From Undibacterium cyanobacteriorum (GTDB taxonomy: Bacteria; Pseudomonadota; Gammaproteobacteria; Burkholderiales; Burkholderiaceae_D), in assembly GCF_031326225.1 (NCBI RefSeq), contig NZ_CP133720.1, positions 2,046,001-2,110,000 on the forward strand: a DNA stretch of 64,000 nt, in the 5' to 3' direction. Positions 16,669 to 25,771 of the stretch are shown piece by piece. A program made the position numbers and the translations under genes. The first letter of the stretch is position 1; the number at the start of each line of letters is the position of its first letter. Below the pieces are notes generated by a model that ran no database searches, had not been told where the DNA came from, and saw only the letters and a list, made by a program, of their open reading frames with translations.

Positions 16669-17745
16669 ATGAAAATAAAAGTTCTGATCATCGATGACTC
16701 AGCACTCATTCGCAGCATTTTGTCTGAGATCATTCGTAGTGAAAACGATATGGAAGTCGTGGGCGTTGCGCCAGATCCTTTGGTCGCCCGTGAACTTATC
16801 AAGCAGACCAATCCAGATGTACTAACCTTAGATGTTGAAATGCCGAAAATGGATGGGCTAGATTTCCTCGAAAAGCTCATGCGGTTACGGCCTATGCCAG
16901 TCATTATGGTCTCGTCTTTGACAGAGAGAGGGTCCGAGATTACGATGCGTGCGCTTGAGTTGGGAGCGATCGATTTTGTAACCAAACCAAAACTCTCGAT
17001 TCAAAGCGGTATGCTTGAGTACGCTCATGTCATCACTGACAAAATTAGAGCAGCGTCGAAGGCAAAGATCCGCGCCCGAGCATCAGCTCAGGTTGCTCAA
17101 ACAAGCACCACTTCGGCGGTATTGCCGTCGATGAAGAACCCATTATTGAGTAGTGAAAAATTAATCATTGTTGGCGCATCAACGGGTGGAACTGAAGCGA
17201 TTAAGAGTTTTTTGGCGCAAATGCCTTCTGATTGCCCAGGTATTCTCATTACTCAACATATGCCTGAAGGATTTACAAAGTCGTTCGCTAAGAGACTTGA
17301 TGGCATTTGTAAGATTTCAGTTTCAGAAGCGCAGGGTGGTGAGCGTATCTTGCCAGGCCATGCTTATATCGCTCCAGGGCATTCTCACCTCAAGTTAGCG
17401 AGGAGCGGAGCTAACTATGTTACCGAGTTGGATCATTCGGATCCTGTAAATCGGCACCGACCTTCTGTTGATGTCCTATTTCGTTCCGCTGCGAAATTTG
17501 CAGGTAAGAACGCGGTTGGGGTGATCTTGACCGGTATGGGTAAAGACGGTGCTGAAGGGATGTTGGAGATGAAGAATGCAGGTGCACACAACTTTGCACA
17601 AGATGAAGCGAGCTGCGTTGTATTTGGTATGCCCAGAGAAGCTATTGCAGTTGGAGCCGTTCAAGAAGTCGCGCCCTTGGGTGAGTTGCCAACCAAAGTG
17701 CTGGGCTATCTGGAACAACAAGGTAGCAGAGCGTTGCGTGTTTAG
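16669..17745 (+). CDS. cheB: Chemotaxis methylesterase/deamidase response regulator CheB
   Basis: 358 residues. N-terminal receiver (IIDDSALIR; phospho-Asp in LTLDVEMPKMDG) joined by a linker to the CheB methylesterase domain. The triad is visible as Ser in VGASTGGTEA, His in TQHMPEGFTKSFA and Asp in TGMGKDGAEGM. Phosphorylation by CheA activates receptor demethylation, opposing CheR. Confidence 0.97.
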   Translation: MKIKVLIIDDSALIRSILSEIIRSENDMEVVGVAPDPLVARELIKQTNPDVLTLDVEMPKMDGLDFLEKLMRLRPMPVIMVSSLTERGSEITMRALELGAIDFVTKPKLSIQSGMLEYAHVITDKIRAASKAKIRARASAQVAQTSTTSAVLPSMKNPLLSSEKLIIVGASTGGTEAIKSFLAQMPSDCPGILITQHMPEGFTKSFAKRLDGICKISVSEAQGGERILPGHAYIAPGHSHLKLARSGANYVTELDHSDPVNRHRPSVDVLFRSAAKFAGKNAVGVILTGMGKDGAEGMLEMKNAGAHNFAQDEASCVVFGMPREAIAVGAVQEVAPLGELPTKVLGYLEQQGSRALRV

Positions 17746-17842
17746 TGTTTTATTGAAGAAACTTGATGGAATTGCTTCCCCAAAATTGTTTATATAACCG
17801 ATAATGTGTCTTACCCGTCCTTTAGAAATCATGGAGTAATTT

Positions 17843-18238
17843 ATGGCTGATCAAAACCTCAAATTCTTAGTTGTTGATGATTTTTCAACGATGCGTCGTA
17901 TCGTGAGAAATCTTCTCAAAGAACTCGGTTATTCGAATGTCGATGAGGCTGAAGATGGCGCTTTAGGATTAGCAAAACTCAAGAGTGGCGATTTTGATTT
18001 CGTTATCTCTGACTGGAATATGCCGAACATGGATGGCTTGACGATGCTGCAGCACATCCGTGCTGATCCAGCTCTGGCCAAGTTGCCAGTGTTGATGGTG
18101 ACTGCGGAAGCGAAAAAGGAGAACATCATTGCTGCCGCTCAAGCGGGTGCAAATGGCTATGTCGTGAAGCCGTTTACCGCTGCAACTCTCGATGAAAAGT
18201 TACAGAAAATTTTTGAAAAATTGGGTAAGCCTGCATAA
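17843..18238 (+). CDS. cheY: Chemotaxis response regulator CheY
   Basis: 131-residue canonical CheY: VVDDFSTMRRIVRNLL, phospho-Asp in VISDWNMPNMDGL, switch Thr in VTAEA and Lys in VVKPF. The sequence around the FliM-binding face matches enterobacterial CheY closely. It sits directly before cheZ, and the 97-base gap from cheB could hold an extra promoter, although none was clear. This is the stronger candidate for the motor-switch ligand. Confidence 0.96.
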   Translation: MADQNLKFLVVDDFSTMRRIVRNLLKELGYSNVDEAEDGALGLAKLKSGDFDFVISDWNMPNMDGLTMLQHIRADPALAKLPVLMVTAEAKKENIIAAAQAGANGYVVKPFTAATLDEKLQKIFEKLGKPA

Positions 18239-18264
18239 CTTGCTTAATTTTCCTTGGAGTGCCT

Positions 18265-18894
18265 ATGAATACAAGGCTCGACCAAACTCAACACGATGAG
18301 TTGCTAGCGCGTGTTGGGCATATGACCCGCCTCCTGCATGATAGTTTGCGAGGATTAGGTCTCGATAAATTGTTAGAACGCGCTGCGGAGGATATCCCTG
18401 ACGCTAGGGATAGACTAGATTATGTAGCTCAAATGTCAGAGCGTGCAGCTCAACGGGTGCTGAACGCTACTGACGCTGCAATTCCCCTGCAAGAGCAGAT
18501 TTTAGATGGTGCTAGAAAGCACGCCGATCTCATTGCGAAGTTGTTAGATACGGAGGCGGATGGGGCAGCGTGCCGTGAACAATTGCGTCAAACGCTCGCC
18601 TATCTTCAAACGAGTAGTCAGGCAAGTAAGGACACAAAAGCGCACTTGATTGACATCATGATGGCGCAAGATTTCCAAGATTTGACTGGACAAGTCATCA
18701 AGCGCGTGACGGAGCTGGCGCAGAATCTTGAGCAACAGTTAGTGCAGCTCTTGATTGAATATTCTCCTGATCAAATAAAACGCCCACAACAAGATGGTCT
18801 CTTGAATGGACCGCAAGTTAATCCTGAGGGTAAAACCGACGTCGTTGCCAACCAAGGCCAAGTTGATGACCTGCTAGACAGCCTCGGTTTCTAA
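18265..18894 (+). CDS. cheZ: CheY-P phosphatase CheZ
   Basis: 209 residues from ATG 18265, chosen because TGGAG is 5 bases upstream; the in-frame GTG at 18259 is the alternative. The long helical hairpin carries the catalytic helix AQDFQDLTGQVIKR with Asp139 and Gln143. The C-terminal CheY-binding tail ends in VDDLLDSLGF. It stops CheY signalling at the motor. Confidence 0.96.
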   Translation: MNTRLDQTQHDELLARVGHMTRLLHDSLRGLGLDKLLERAAEDIPDARDRLDYVAQMSERAAQRVLNATDAAIPLQEQILDGARKHADLIAKLLDTEADGAACREQLRQTLAYLQTSSQASKDTKAHLIDIMMAQDFQDLTGQVIKRVTELAQNLEQQLVQLLIEYSPDQIKRPQQDGLLNGPQVNPEGKTDVVANQGQVDDLLDSLGF

Positions 18895-18910
18895 AATTAA
18901 TTTAAAAATT

Positions 18911-20122
18911 ATGTCGCAGAACAAATTCATCGTTCGTGAGCCCTTGCTCGACCCAAAGCAAAAAGTAGTGGGATACCAGTTGTCATGGCAACAGACCAAA
19001 TCTGCGGACGTTGCGGTAGAAGAGATCGACTCTCTAATTGCCTTCGTTGCGGACGAACTCAATGATCCAGAGAAAGGTTACTTGCTGGCCGATAGCACCA
19101 TCTTTTTAGAGGCCATGCCCGGTTTACTTCAGGCGGCGAGTTTGAAGAAACTTGCGCCTGCAAATACCGTCCTAATTTTCTCAAAGCGTTATTTCGGCGA
19201 CCAGCAATCGATTGATGCGATTAAAGAGTTACGTGGACTCGGCTTCGGTATTTGTCTACGTAATGCTGATGCGACTGCGCTGGATCGCTCTATTTTTTCT
19301 TTGATTACGCATTTTGAAGTGCAGATTGATGGCGCTAACCTTGCAGCGCAGGCAAAAACCTACGCCGCCTTAAAGCAATCGAACGTACAGATGGTCGCCA
19401 GAAATATCGGGAGCTGGCAGAGTTTTGAAGCATGCGCCGCTCTTGGATTATCGAGTTTTGTTGGCAAACTTCATTTAACGCCTCGCCCGAATTTGACTCA
19501 AAAGGGCTTGAATACCGCGCAAGCAACGATCTTGCAGCTGATGGACATGATTCGAAAGAACGCAGACATTCAACAGCTTGAAACAGTGGTGAAGCGCGAT
19601 GCAGCACTTGCATACAAGTTACTGCGCTATATTAATTCTGCGGGGTTTGGCTTGCGTACCGAAGTGCAGTCCTTGAAACACGCGGTAACCATTCTTGGCT
19701 ACAGTCCTTTATATCGTTGGCTGTCATTGCTACTAGCGACTTCAAGCTCCAATGGAAACTCACCGGTTTTGTTAGAAACGGCCATTGTGCGTGGTCGTTT
19801 CGCGGAGTTGTTAGGGCAACCATTTATGTCGAAAACAGAGGCGGAGAATCTCTTTGTAGCGGGTATGTTTTCATTGCTTGATCGACTACTTGGTATCCCA
19901 ATGGAAGAGGTTCTTTCGACCATCCAATTGCCAGAGGCGGTGGTGGAGGCCTTGGTGTCTCGTGGAGGCGTGTTTGGCCCTTATTTGGCCTTGGCAGAAG
20001 CCTGTGAGCTTAACAGTATGCTGGTTCAATCTTTATCTGAAACTTTAAAGATTGCACCTCAGGATGTAAATAAAGCCCATTTGTCATCGCTTGTTTGGTC
20101 GAAAAATATTTCGAACGCTTAG
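18911..20122 (+). CDS. Degenerate EAL plus HDOD signalling protein
   Basis: 403 residues. The first half has the EAL-barrel start (REPLLDPKQKVVGYQL), but the catalytic ExL motif is replaced (GYQLSW) and the later metal-binding acidic residues are not recognisable, so c-di-GMP hydrolysis is unlikely. The second half (about 200-390) is an HDOD domain (KRDAALAYKLLRYINSAGFG; LKHAVTILG). This is the YuxH/CdgJ-like architecture, some members of which influence motility. It follows cheZ by 16 bases and ends the operon before a terminator. The function is not known from sequence. Confidence 0.85.
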   Translation: MSQNKFIVREPLLDPKQKVVGYQLSWQQTKSADVAVEEIDSLIAFVADELNDPEKGYLLADSTIFLEAMPGLLQAASLKKLAPANTVLIFSKRYFGDQQSIDAIKELRGLGFGICLRNADATALDRSIFSLITHFEVQIDGANLAAQAKTYAALKQSNVQMVARNIGSWQSFEACAALGLSSFVGKLHLTPRPNLTQKGLNTAQATILQLMDMIRKNADIQQLETVVKRDAALAYKLLRYINSAGFGLRTEVQSLKHAVTILGYSPLYRWLSLLLATSSSNGNSPVLLETAIVRGRFAELLGQPFMSKTEAENLFVAGMFSLLDRLLGIPMEEVLSTIQLPEAVVEALVSRGGVFGPYLALAEACELNSMLVQSLSETLKIAPQDVNKAHLSSLVWSKNISNA

Positions 20123-20153
20123 TTCTCTACGCTCATTACGCAAGTTGAACGTT

Positions 20154-20195
20154 AAGGCCGTGATCAATAAATTGATCGCGGCTTTTGTTTTTTTG
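20154..20195 (+). terminator. Rho-independent terminator of the mot-che operon
   Basis: GCCGTGATCAA pairs with TTGATCGCGGC (one G-T wobble) across a TAAA loop, followed by TTTTGTTTTTTTG. Confidence 0.9.
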
Positions 20196-20423
20196 TTTCC
20201 TTGCAAATGAATTGAGCTCTTATTTTCAGCCTAGTCGCACTTCCTGAATCGCTTTTGACACCCAGTCATTTATGACAATTCTCCTCATTCTTTAAAGCTG
20301 AAGAATGTTGTTCCAAGGAAAAAGGGGAAAAACCCTGTTCTATTCGTTTGATTCGTTCACGGTCAAATAGCGAATAATTCTATCCATGAAAAAGTGGATT
20401 ATGAATGTTTGTAAGGTCAAGTA
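20196..20423 (+). promoter_or_regulatory. Promoter region of the flhB-flhA-flhF-flhG-fliA operon
   Basis: 228 bases that must hold the class II promoter. A dyad CATTCTT (20286-20292) / AAGAATG (20301-20307) with an 8-base gap is the clearest element. TTGACA at 20253 area has no good -10 at 17 bases. No sigma-28-type sequence is present. Assignment to FlhDC control is inference. Confidence 0.35.
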
Positions 20424-21575
20424 ATGGCAGACGAGAGTGGATTAGAGCGGACCGAAGAGGCCTCACCCCAGCGGCTTGAAAAAGCACGCGAGGAAGGTGA
20501 TGTCGCGCGCTCACGAGAGCTTTCTACCTGCTTGGTCTTGCTTGCTGCTGGTGGTGGTCTATACGGCCTTGGCGGGGTCTTGAATCGGTCGCTTGAAAAG
20601 ACTATGGTTGACGGCTTAAGTTTCGAGCGCGGTATGGCATATGATCCGGCTCTTTTAGGCTCGAAAATCCTGTCGATGCTGATTGACGTAACGATCGCAT
20701 TCTCTCCAATTGCATTGCTTTTTCTGATTGCTGCGATCGGTTCGCCGCTGCTGATTGGCGGTTGGTTGTTTAGTATGAAGGCGATTCAACCAAAGTTTGA
20801 ACGCCTCAATCCCATTACCGGCATTGGCAACATTATTTCAGCGCGTGCTGGGGTGGAGTTGATCAAAGCGATTCTTAAAACGATCTTGGTTGGAGCGATC
20901 GCTTGGGTGGTGGTTAATCGCCAGAAGGAAACTATTTTCGGCCTCGTCTTGGAGTCTTTCGATCGTGGTCCTAGTCATTTGGCAAACATGTTAGGTTTTT
21001 CGTTTCTGGCGATCGTTGCCGGTCTGGTTGTGATCGCTGCGATCGATGCACCTTATCAGATGTGGGCGTATGCAGAGAAACTGAAAATGACCCGTCAAGA
21101 GGTTATTCAAGAATCAAAAGAAGCCAATGGTAATCCGCAGATCAAAGCGAAAATTCGTGCCCAACAACGTGAAATGGCTCGGCGTCGAATGATGGCAGAA
21201 ATTCCTAAAGCTGACGTGATTGTGACCAACCCGACGCATTTTGCTGTGGCGCTGAAATACACCGAAGGTAATGGCGCACCAAGAGTGGTAGCGAAAGGCG
21301 CCGATGCACTTGCAGCGAAAATCCGTGAACTCGCCTCTGAGCATAAAGTACCAATTTTAGAAGCGCCGCCGCTGGCCCGTGCACTCTATGCACACACCGA
21401 GTTGGGTGACCAAATTCCAGAAACACTGTACGCTGCAGTAGCGGAAATTCTCGCTTATGTATTCCAATTGCGTTCATATCTGAAGCATGGCGGCACCCGT
21501 CCAACAGAGCCTAAAGACATCGACGTTCCCAAAGAACTCGACCCCAATAATAAATTGAATGAGGTGGCACCATGA
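20424..21575 (+). CDS. flhB: Flagellar type III export switch protein FlhB
   Basis: 383 residues. Four membrane segments in the first 215 residues, then the cytoplasmic domain with the NPTH autocleavage site (VTNPTHFAVALKY). Cleavage at Asn-Pro underlies the switch from rod-hook to filament export. The stop overlaps the flhA start by 4 bases (ATGA). Confidence 0.97.
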   Translation: MADESGLERTEEASPQRLEKAREEGDVARSRELSTCLVLLAAGGGLYGLGGVLNRSLEKTMVDGLSFERGMAYDPALLGSKILSMLIDVTIAFSPIALLFLIAAIGSPLLIGGWLFSMKAIQPKFERLNPITGIGNIISARAGVELIKAILKTILVGAIAWVVVNRQKETIFGLVLESFDRGPSHLANMLGFSFLAIVAGLVVIAAIDAPYQMWAYAEKLKMTRQEVIQESKEANGNPQIKAKIRAQQREMARRRMMAEIPKADVIVTNPTHFAVALKYTEGNGAPRVVAKGADALAAKIRELASEHKVPILEAPPLARALYAHTELGDQIPETLYAAVAEILAYVFQLRSYLKHGGTRPTEPKDIDVPKELDPNNKLNEVAP

Positions 21576-23653
21576 AGTGGTCAAACATCGCAGCGTGGAT
21601 GAGCGGCCCCGCGTCTAAAGCCCTGGCTGCGCCAATCTTGATCATCATGATGTTGACGATGATGATCTTGCCGTTGCCACCAATGGTTTTGGACATTTTC
21701 TTTAGTTTTAATATTGCACTCTCCATCATCGTTCTTTTGACGAGCCTATACACGGTGAAGCCTTTGGATTTTATGGTCTTCCCGACTGTTCTTTTGGTCA
21801 GCACAATGTTGCGCTTGTCTCTGAATGTGGCATCAACACGCGTGGTCTTGACCGAGGGCCATACAGGACCAGATGCGGCAGGAAAAGTGATCGAAGCTTT
21901 TGGACACTTTTTGATCGGCGGGAACTACACGGTCGGTATTGTCGTATTCGTGATTTTAACGATCATTAACTTTACCGTTGTCACCAAAGGTGCAGGTCGG
22001 ATCGCGGAGGTTGGCGCTCGTTTTGCATTGGATGCGATGCCTGGCAAGCAGATGGCAATTGATGCTGACTTGAATGCCGGCTTGATCGCTGAACAAGAGG
22101 CACGTCGCCGTCGTACAGAGGTGGCACAAGAAGCTGAATTTTATGGCGCGATGGACGGTGCGAGTAAGTATGTGAAAGGTGACGCTGTCGCTGGCATTAT
22201 GGTGACTTTAATCAATATCGTTGGTGGATTAATCGTTGGCATGGTGCAGCATGATTTGGACTTCTCGAATGCGTCCAAAATCTACGCCTTGCTCGCCATC
22301 GGCGATGGATTGGTCGCGCAGATTCCATCATTGATTATCTCTACTGCGGCGGGTATCGTCGTCTCTCGTGTAGCGAGTGAACAAGACATTGGTAATCAGT
22401 TTGTCAGCCAATTATTTGCCAAGCCCCAAGTGATGTATATCACCGCAGGTATCATTGGTGGACTGGGTATTATTCCAGGAATGCCACACTTTGCATTCTT
22501 ATTGCTAGCCTCAACTTTGGCCGGTGCTGCTTACACTATGGCGAAACGTAAGGCAGAAGCGCCAGTTGCCGAAGCTAAGCCTGAGCAATCGGTTGCGCCA
22601 CCCGAAATGGAAGAAGCGACTTGGCAAGATATTTTACCCGTGGATACACTTGGTCTTGAGGTCGGTTATCGCTTGATCCCTTTAGTCGATAAAACTCAAG
22701 GTGGCGAGCTCTTGCGCAGGATTAAGGGGATACGCAAGAAGTTTGCGCAGGAAATTGGGTTCCTATCCCCCCCAGTGCATATTCGCGATAATTTGGAGCT
22801 CAAACCTTCTGCATACCGCATCAGCCTCAAAGGGGTCGAAATTGGCGCCGGTGAAGCGAACATGGGGCAGTATTTGGCGATCGATCCAGGCATGGTTTCT
22901 GGAACCGTACCCGGCGTTCCTACGACTGATCCCGCCTTTGGTTTGCCAGCAGTGTGGATCGATGCATCAACTCGAGAACTCGCTCAGTCGATGGGGTATA
23001 CCGTAGTCGATGCGGGCACGGTCGTAGCGACGCATTTGAACCATTTGATTACGTCCAATGCAGCTGGATTGTTGGGGCGCTACGAGGTACAGCAATTACT
23101 CGATCAACTGGGTAAAGATTCTCCAAAACTCATTGAGGATCTCACGCCGAGATTGCTGTCTTTGTCCGTCATTCAGAAGGTCTTGCAAAATCTCTTGATC
23201 GAAGGTGTTCATATTCGTGATATGCGCACCATTATCGAAACCTTGGCCGAATTTGCTAACCAAACGCAAGATCCGACCGAACTCACAGGGCAGGTCAGGA
23301 TTGCTCTCGGTCGCGCCATCGTGCAGCAGATCTTCCCAACCGGCAGTGAGCTTCCTGTCATGACTCTCGATGCCAAATTAGAGCGTTTATTGCTCCAAAC
23401 CCTGCAAGGTGGCGTCGATGGAATGGCAATGGAGCCTGGACTTGCGGATACGATTGCAGCACAGACAGAAGCTGCCGCACAACATCAACAACAGCTCGGC
23501 TTAACTCCAGTGTTACTGGTGCCTGGGCCATTGCGCGTGCTTCTATCGCGATTCCTGCGCCGCACACTGCCACATGTCAAAGTCTTATCGCACTCTGAAT
23601 TACCAGAAAATAAAACGATCCGGGTCACTAGCCTGGTAGGAGGTCAATCATGA
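21572..23653 (+). CDS. flhA: Flagellar type III export gate protein FlhA
   Basis: 693 residues, standard length. About eight membrane segments to residue 320, including LLVSTMLRLSLNVASTRVVL and the conserved FHIPEP-family cytoplasmic loop (KGAGRIAEVGARFALDAMPG), then the soluble FlhA-C docking platform. It overlaps flhB and flhF by 4 bases each, so the three are co-translated. Confidence 0.97.
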   Translation: MKWSNIAAWMSGPASKALAAPILIIMMLTMMILPLPPMVLDIFFSFNIALSIIVLLTSLYTVKPLDFMVFPTVLLVSTMLRLSLNVASTRVVLTEGHTGPDAAGKVIEAFGHFLIGGNYTVGIVVFVILTIINFTVVTKGAGRIAEVGARFALDAMPGKQMAIDADLNAGLIAEQEARRRRTEVAQEAEFYGAMDGASKYVKGDAVAGIMVTLINIVGGLIVGMVQHDLDFSNASKIYALLAIGDGLVAQIPSLIISTAAGIVVSRVASEQDIGNQFVSQLFAKPQVMYITAGIIGGLGIIPGMPHFAFLLLASTLAGAAYTMAKRKAEAPVAEAKPEQSVAPPEMEEATWQDILPVDTLGLEVGYRLIPLVDKTQGGELLRRIKGIRKKFAQEIGFLSPPVHIRDNLELKPSAYRISLKGVEIGAGEANMGQYLAIDPGMVSGTVPGVPTTDPAFGLPAVWIDASTRELAQSMGYTVVDAGTVVATHLNHLITSNAAGLLGRYEVQQLLDQLGKDSPKLIEDLTPRLLSLSVIQKVLQNLLIEGVHIRDMRTIIETLAEFANQTQDPTELTGQVRIALGRAIVQQIFPTGSELPVMTLDAKLERLLLQTLQGGVDGMAMEPGLADTIAAQTEAAAQHQQQLGLTPVLLVPGPLRVLLSRFLRRTLPHVKVLSHSELPENKTIRVTSLVGGQS

Positions 23654-24930
23654 ACGTACGCAAATTTTCTGCACCAACTTCGCGTGAAGCACTTCGCAAG
23701 GTCCGTGATGCACTTGGACCTGATGCGGTCATTGTCTCCAATCGCAATGTGAATGGCCAAGTTGAGATTGTCGCGATGGACGACTCAACATTGGAATCGA
23801 TTGCTCCAGTATCGATTGCACCAGCGATGCCGAAAAATGAGCGCCAGCCGGAGAAATCACTGCGCTTCTCGCCGCCAACTGCTCCGACGGAGATGGATAA
23901 AGCGGTACGCAAAGGGATCTTCGCAGCTTCATCTGGCCTTGAAGATGATGTGAATGCGAATGCAAGCTTAGGGGCGCAAGAAGTGGCTGTAATGATGAAT
24001 GAGATTCGCTCCATGCGCAGTATTCTTGAACATAAAATCACCGAGCTATCGTGGGCAAATATCCAACAACGCGAACCAGTGAAGGCAGAATTGATGCGTG
24101 AAATGTTGTCCGCTGGTTTTGGTGCGGGTCTGGCAAGGCAGTTGATCGAAAAGATGCCAAATCAAGAAAATCCACAAACCGGACTTGATTGGATTAAGTC
24201 AGTACTCGCGCACAATTTAAGCACCATCGGCAACGAGAACGAGATTTTGGAGAAGGGCGGTGTATATGCTTTGGTGGGCCCGACTGGAGTTGGGAAAACT
24301 ACCACCACAGCGAAGCTCGCGGCTCGCTGTGTGATGCGTCATGGTCCCTCCAAACTCGCTTTGATCACCACCGATGGTTATCGTATTGGAGCCTATGAAC
24401 AGTTGCGAATCTATGGAAAGATTTTGGGCGTCATGGTGCATTCGGTAAAGGATGAATCTGACCTACGTATTGCGTTAGAAGAGTTGAAGAATAAGCACAC
24501 CGTACTTATCGATACGGTTGGGGTGAGTCAACGTGACAAAATGGTGACGGAGCAGATCGCCATGCTCTCAGGAGGCGGCTTGAATGTGAAAAAACTTTTG
24601 TGCCTGAATGCGACTTCGACCGGCGAAACTCTCAGCGAAGTGGTGCGCGCTTATGCAGGTTCGGGTCTTTCCGGATGCATTCTCACAAAGCTGGACGAAG
24701 CCGCGACAATCGGTGGAGTTTTGGATATCGCGATTCGACAAAAACTGGGTGTTTATTATGTGGCGAGTGGACAGCGTGTTCCTGAAGACCTACATGTGGC
24801 GAACCGCCAGTACTTGATTGATCGCGCATTTAAGCTCAAGCGGGAGACTAATTCCTATCGTTTGCAACTCGATGAATTGGCCCTGAAATTGAACGCATCC
24901 AGTTCTTCTGCGGAGGTGCATCTTGCTTAA
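23650..24930 (+). CDS. flhF: Flagellar SRP-type GTPase FlhF
   Basis: 426 residues: an N-terminal basic domain (MNVRKFSAPTSREALRKVRD), a helical N domain, then the NG GTPase. The G1 P-loop is GPTGVGKTTTTAKLA, the G3 region DTVGVSQRD (usually DTAG) and G4 TKLDEA. FlhF marks the site of flagellar assembly. It overlaps flhA by 4 bases and flhG by 8. Confidence 0.96.
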   Translation: MNVRKFSAPTSREALRKVRDALGPDAVIVSNRNVNGQVEIVAMDDSTLESIAPVSIAPAMPKNERQPEKSLRFSPPTAPTEMDKAVRKGIFAASSGLEDDVNANASLGAQEVAVMMNEIRSMRSILEHKITELSWANIQQREPVKAELMREMLSAGFGAGLARQLIEKMPNQENPQTGLDWIKSVLAHNLSTIGNENEILEKGGVYALVGPTGVGKTTTTAKLAARCVMRHGPSKLALITTDGYRIGAYEQLRIYGKILGVMVHSVKDESDLRIALEELKNKHTVLIDTVGVSQRDKMVTEQIAMLSGGGLNVKKLLCLNATSTGETLSEVVRAYAGSGLSGCILTKLDEAATIGGVLDIAIRQKLGVYYVASGQRVPEDLHVANRQYLIDRAFKLKRETNSYRLQLDELALKLNASSSSAEVHLA

Positions 24931-25765
24931 TTTTGATCAAGCAGAAGGCTTGCGTCGGATGCTCGAGACGCCCCAAAAGAGTGTTTTTAGTTTTTTATCT
25001 GCATTGCCTGAAAATGAACGAAGTGGCACCGTCATCAATCTTTCGGCGGCCTTAGCTGCACGTGGACAAAGAACCTTGATCGTCGATGCGAAAGTGTCAG
25101 CGTATAGCGTGAGTGCATGGTTGAATCTGCGTTCAGACCAAACCTTACTGGATGTGGCTTGTGAGAGACGAACCATGGAGTTCGCCGTAAAAGAGCTTTC
25201 CTCTGGACTGTTCGCCACCAAAATTTCGGATCCTCGCCATGATGGCTTTGATCGACATGATTATGCTTATCGTTCTTTAGCCAAGGTTTTCGACATTGCC
25301 GCTAGTCGCGCTGATGTGGTACTGGTTGATTGCGATTTAGAGCATCAAGATCGCCATGCTATTGCGGCCTTTGAAGATAGTAAAATCTTGATTCAATTAT
25401 CTCCTGAACCAGCAAGCATTAAAGCTGCCTACGCGATAATGAAGCGTTTGCAACAAGACACGGGGTTACGTGTCTTTAATATTCTTGTTTCGAATGCAAG
25501 TCCAGCGCAGGGTGAGTTGATATTTGCGAATCTCGCGAATACCGCGCAACGATATTTGTCGGTGAGACTTGATTTACTTGGATGCATACCGGAAGATCAT
25601 CAGGTAAAGTTAGCGATAAATTCAGGAAGATCTGTTGTAGAAGCGTTCCCTTTGTCTAAGGCTTCACATGCGTTTGCTCGCATAACTGATAAACTGTTAT
25701 TTAGTGCAGGCGACCGCCTACGGTATAACTCAGCGTCTTTAGCGAGTGCGCATTACGAATATTGA
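24923..25765 (+). CDS. flhG: FlhG/FleN-type flagellar number regulator with lost P-loop
   Basis: 280 residues, MinD/ParA fold. A TTG start at 24923 lies inside flhF with a GGAGG SD 6 bases upstream. The N-terminal DQAEGLR motif (residues 5-11) matches the DQAxxLR helix with which FlhG stimulates FlhF GTPase. Where family members carry KGGVGKT/S, this protein aligns without gaps as LPENERS (residues 28-34): all P-loop glycines and both lysines are gone. The acidic residue of the next strand (LIVDAKVS) and of Walker B (VLVDCDLEH) remain. ATP binding and dimer-driven membrane cycling are therefore doubtful, while FlhF activation may persist. The gene is intact and translationally coupled, so it is not a pseudogene. 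Confidence 0.88.
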   Translation: MLNFDQAEGLRRMLETPQKSVFSFLSALPENERSGTVINLSAALAARGQRTLIVDAKVSAYSVSAWLNLRSDQTLLDVACERRTMEFAVKELSSGLFATKISDPRHDGFDRHDYAYRSLAKVFDIAASRADVVLVDCDLEHQDRHAIAAFEDSKILIQLSPEPASIKAAYAIMKRLQQDTGLRVFNILVSNASPAQGELIFANLANTAQRYLSVRLDLLGCIPEDHQVKLAINSGRSVVEAFPLSKASHAFARITDKLLFSAGDRLRYNSASLASAHYEY

Positions 25766-25771
25766 ACATCT

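Noticed and set aside
17780..17803. Possible sigma-28-type promoter before cheY (ACCGATAA at 17796-17803)
   Set aside because: The -10 is fair, but the position of the -35 reads CCCCAAAA, with little match to TAAAGTTT.
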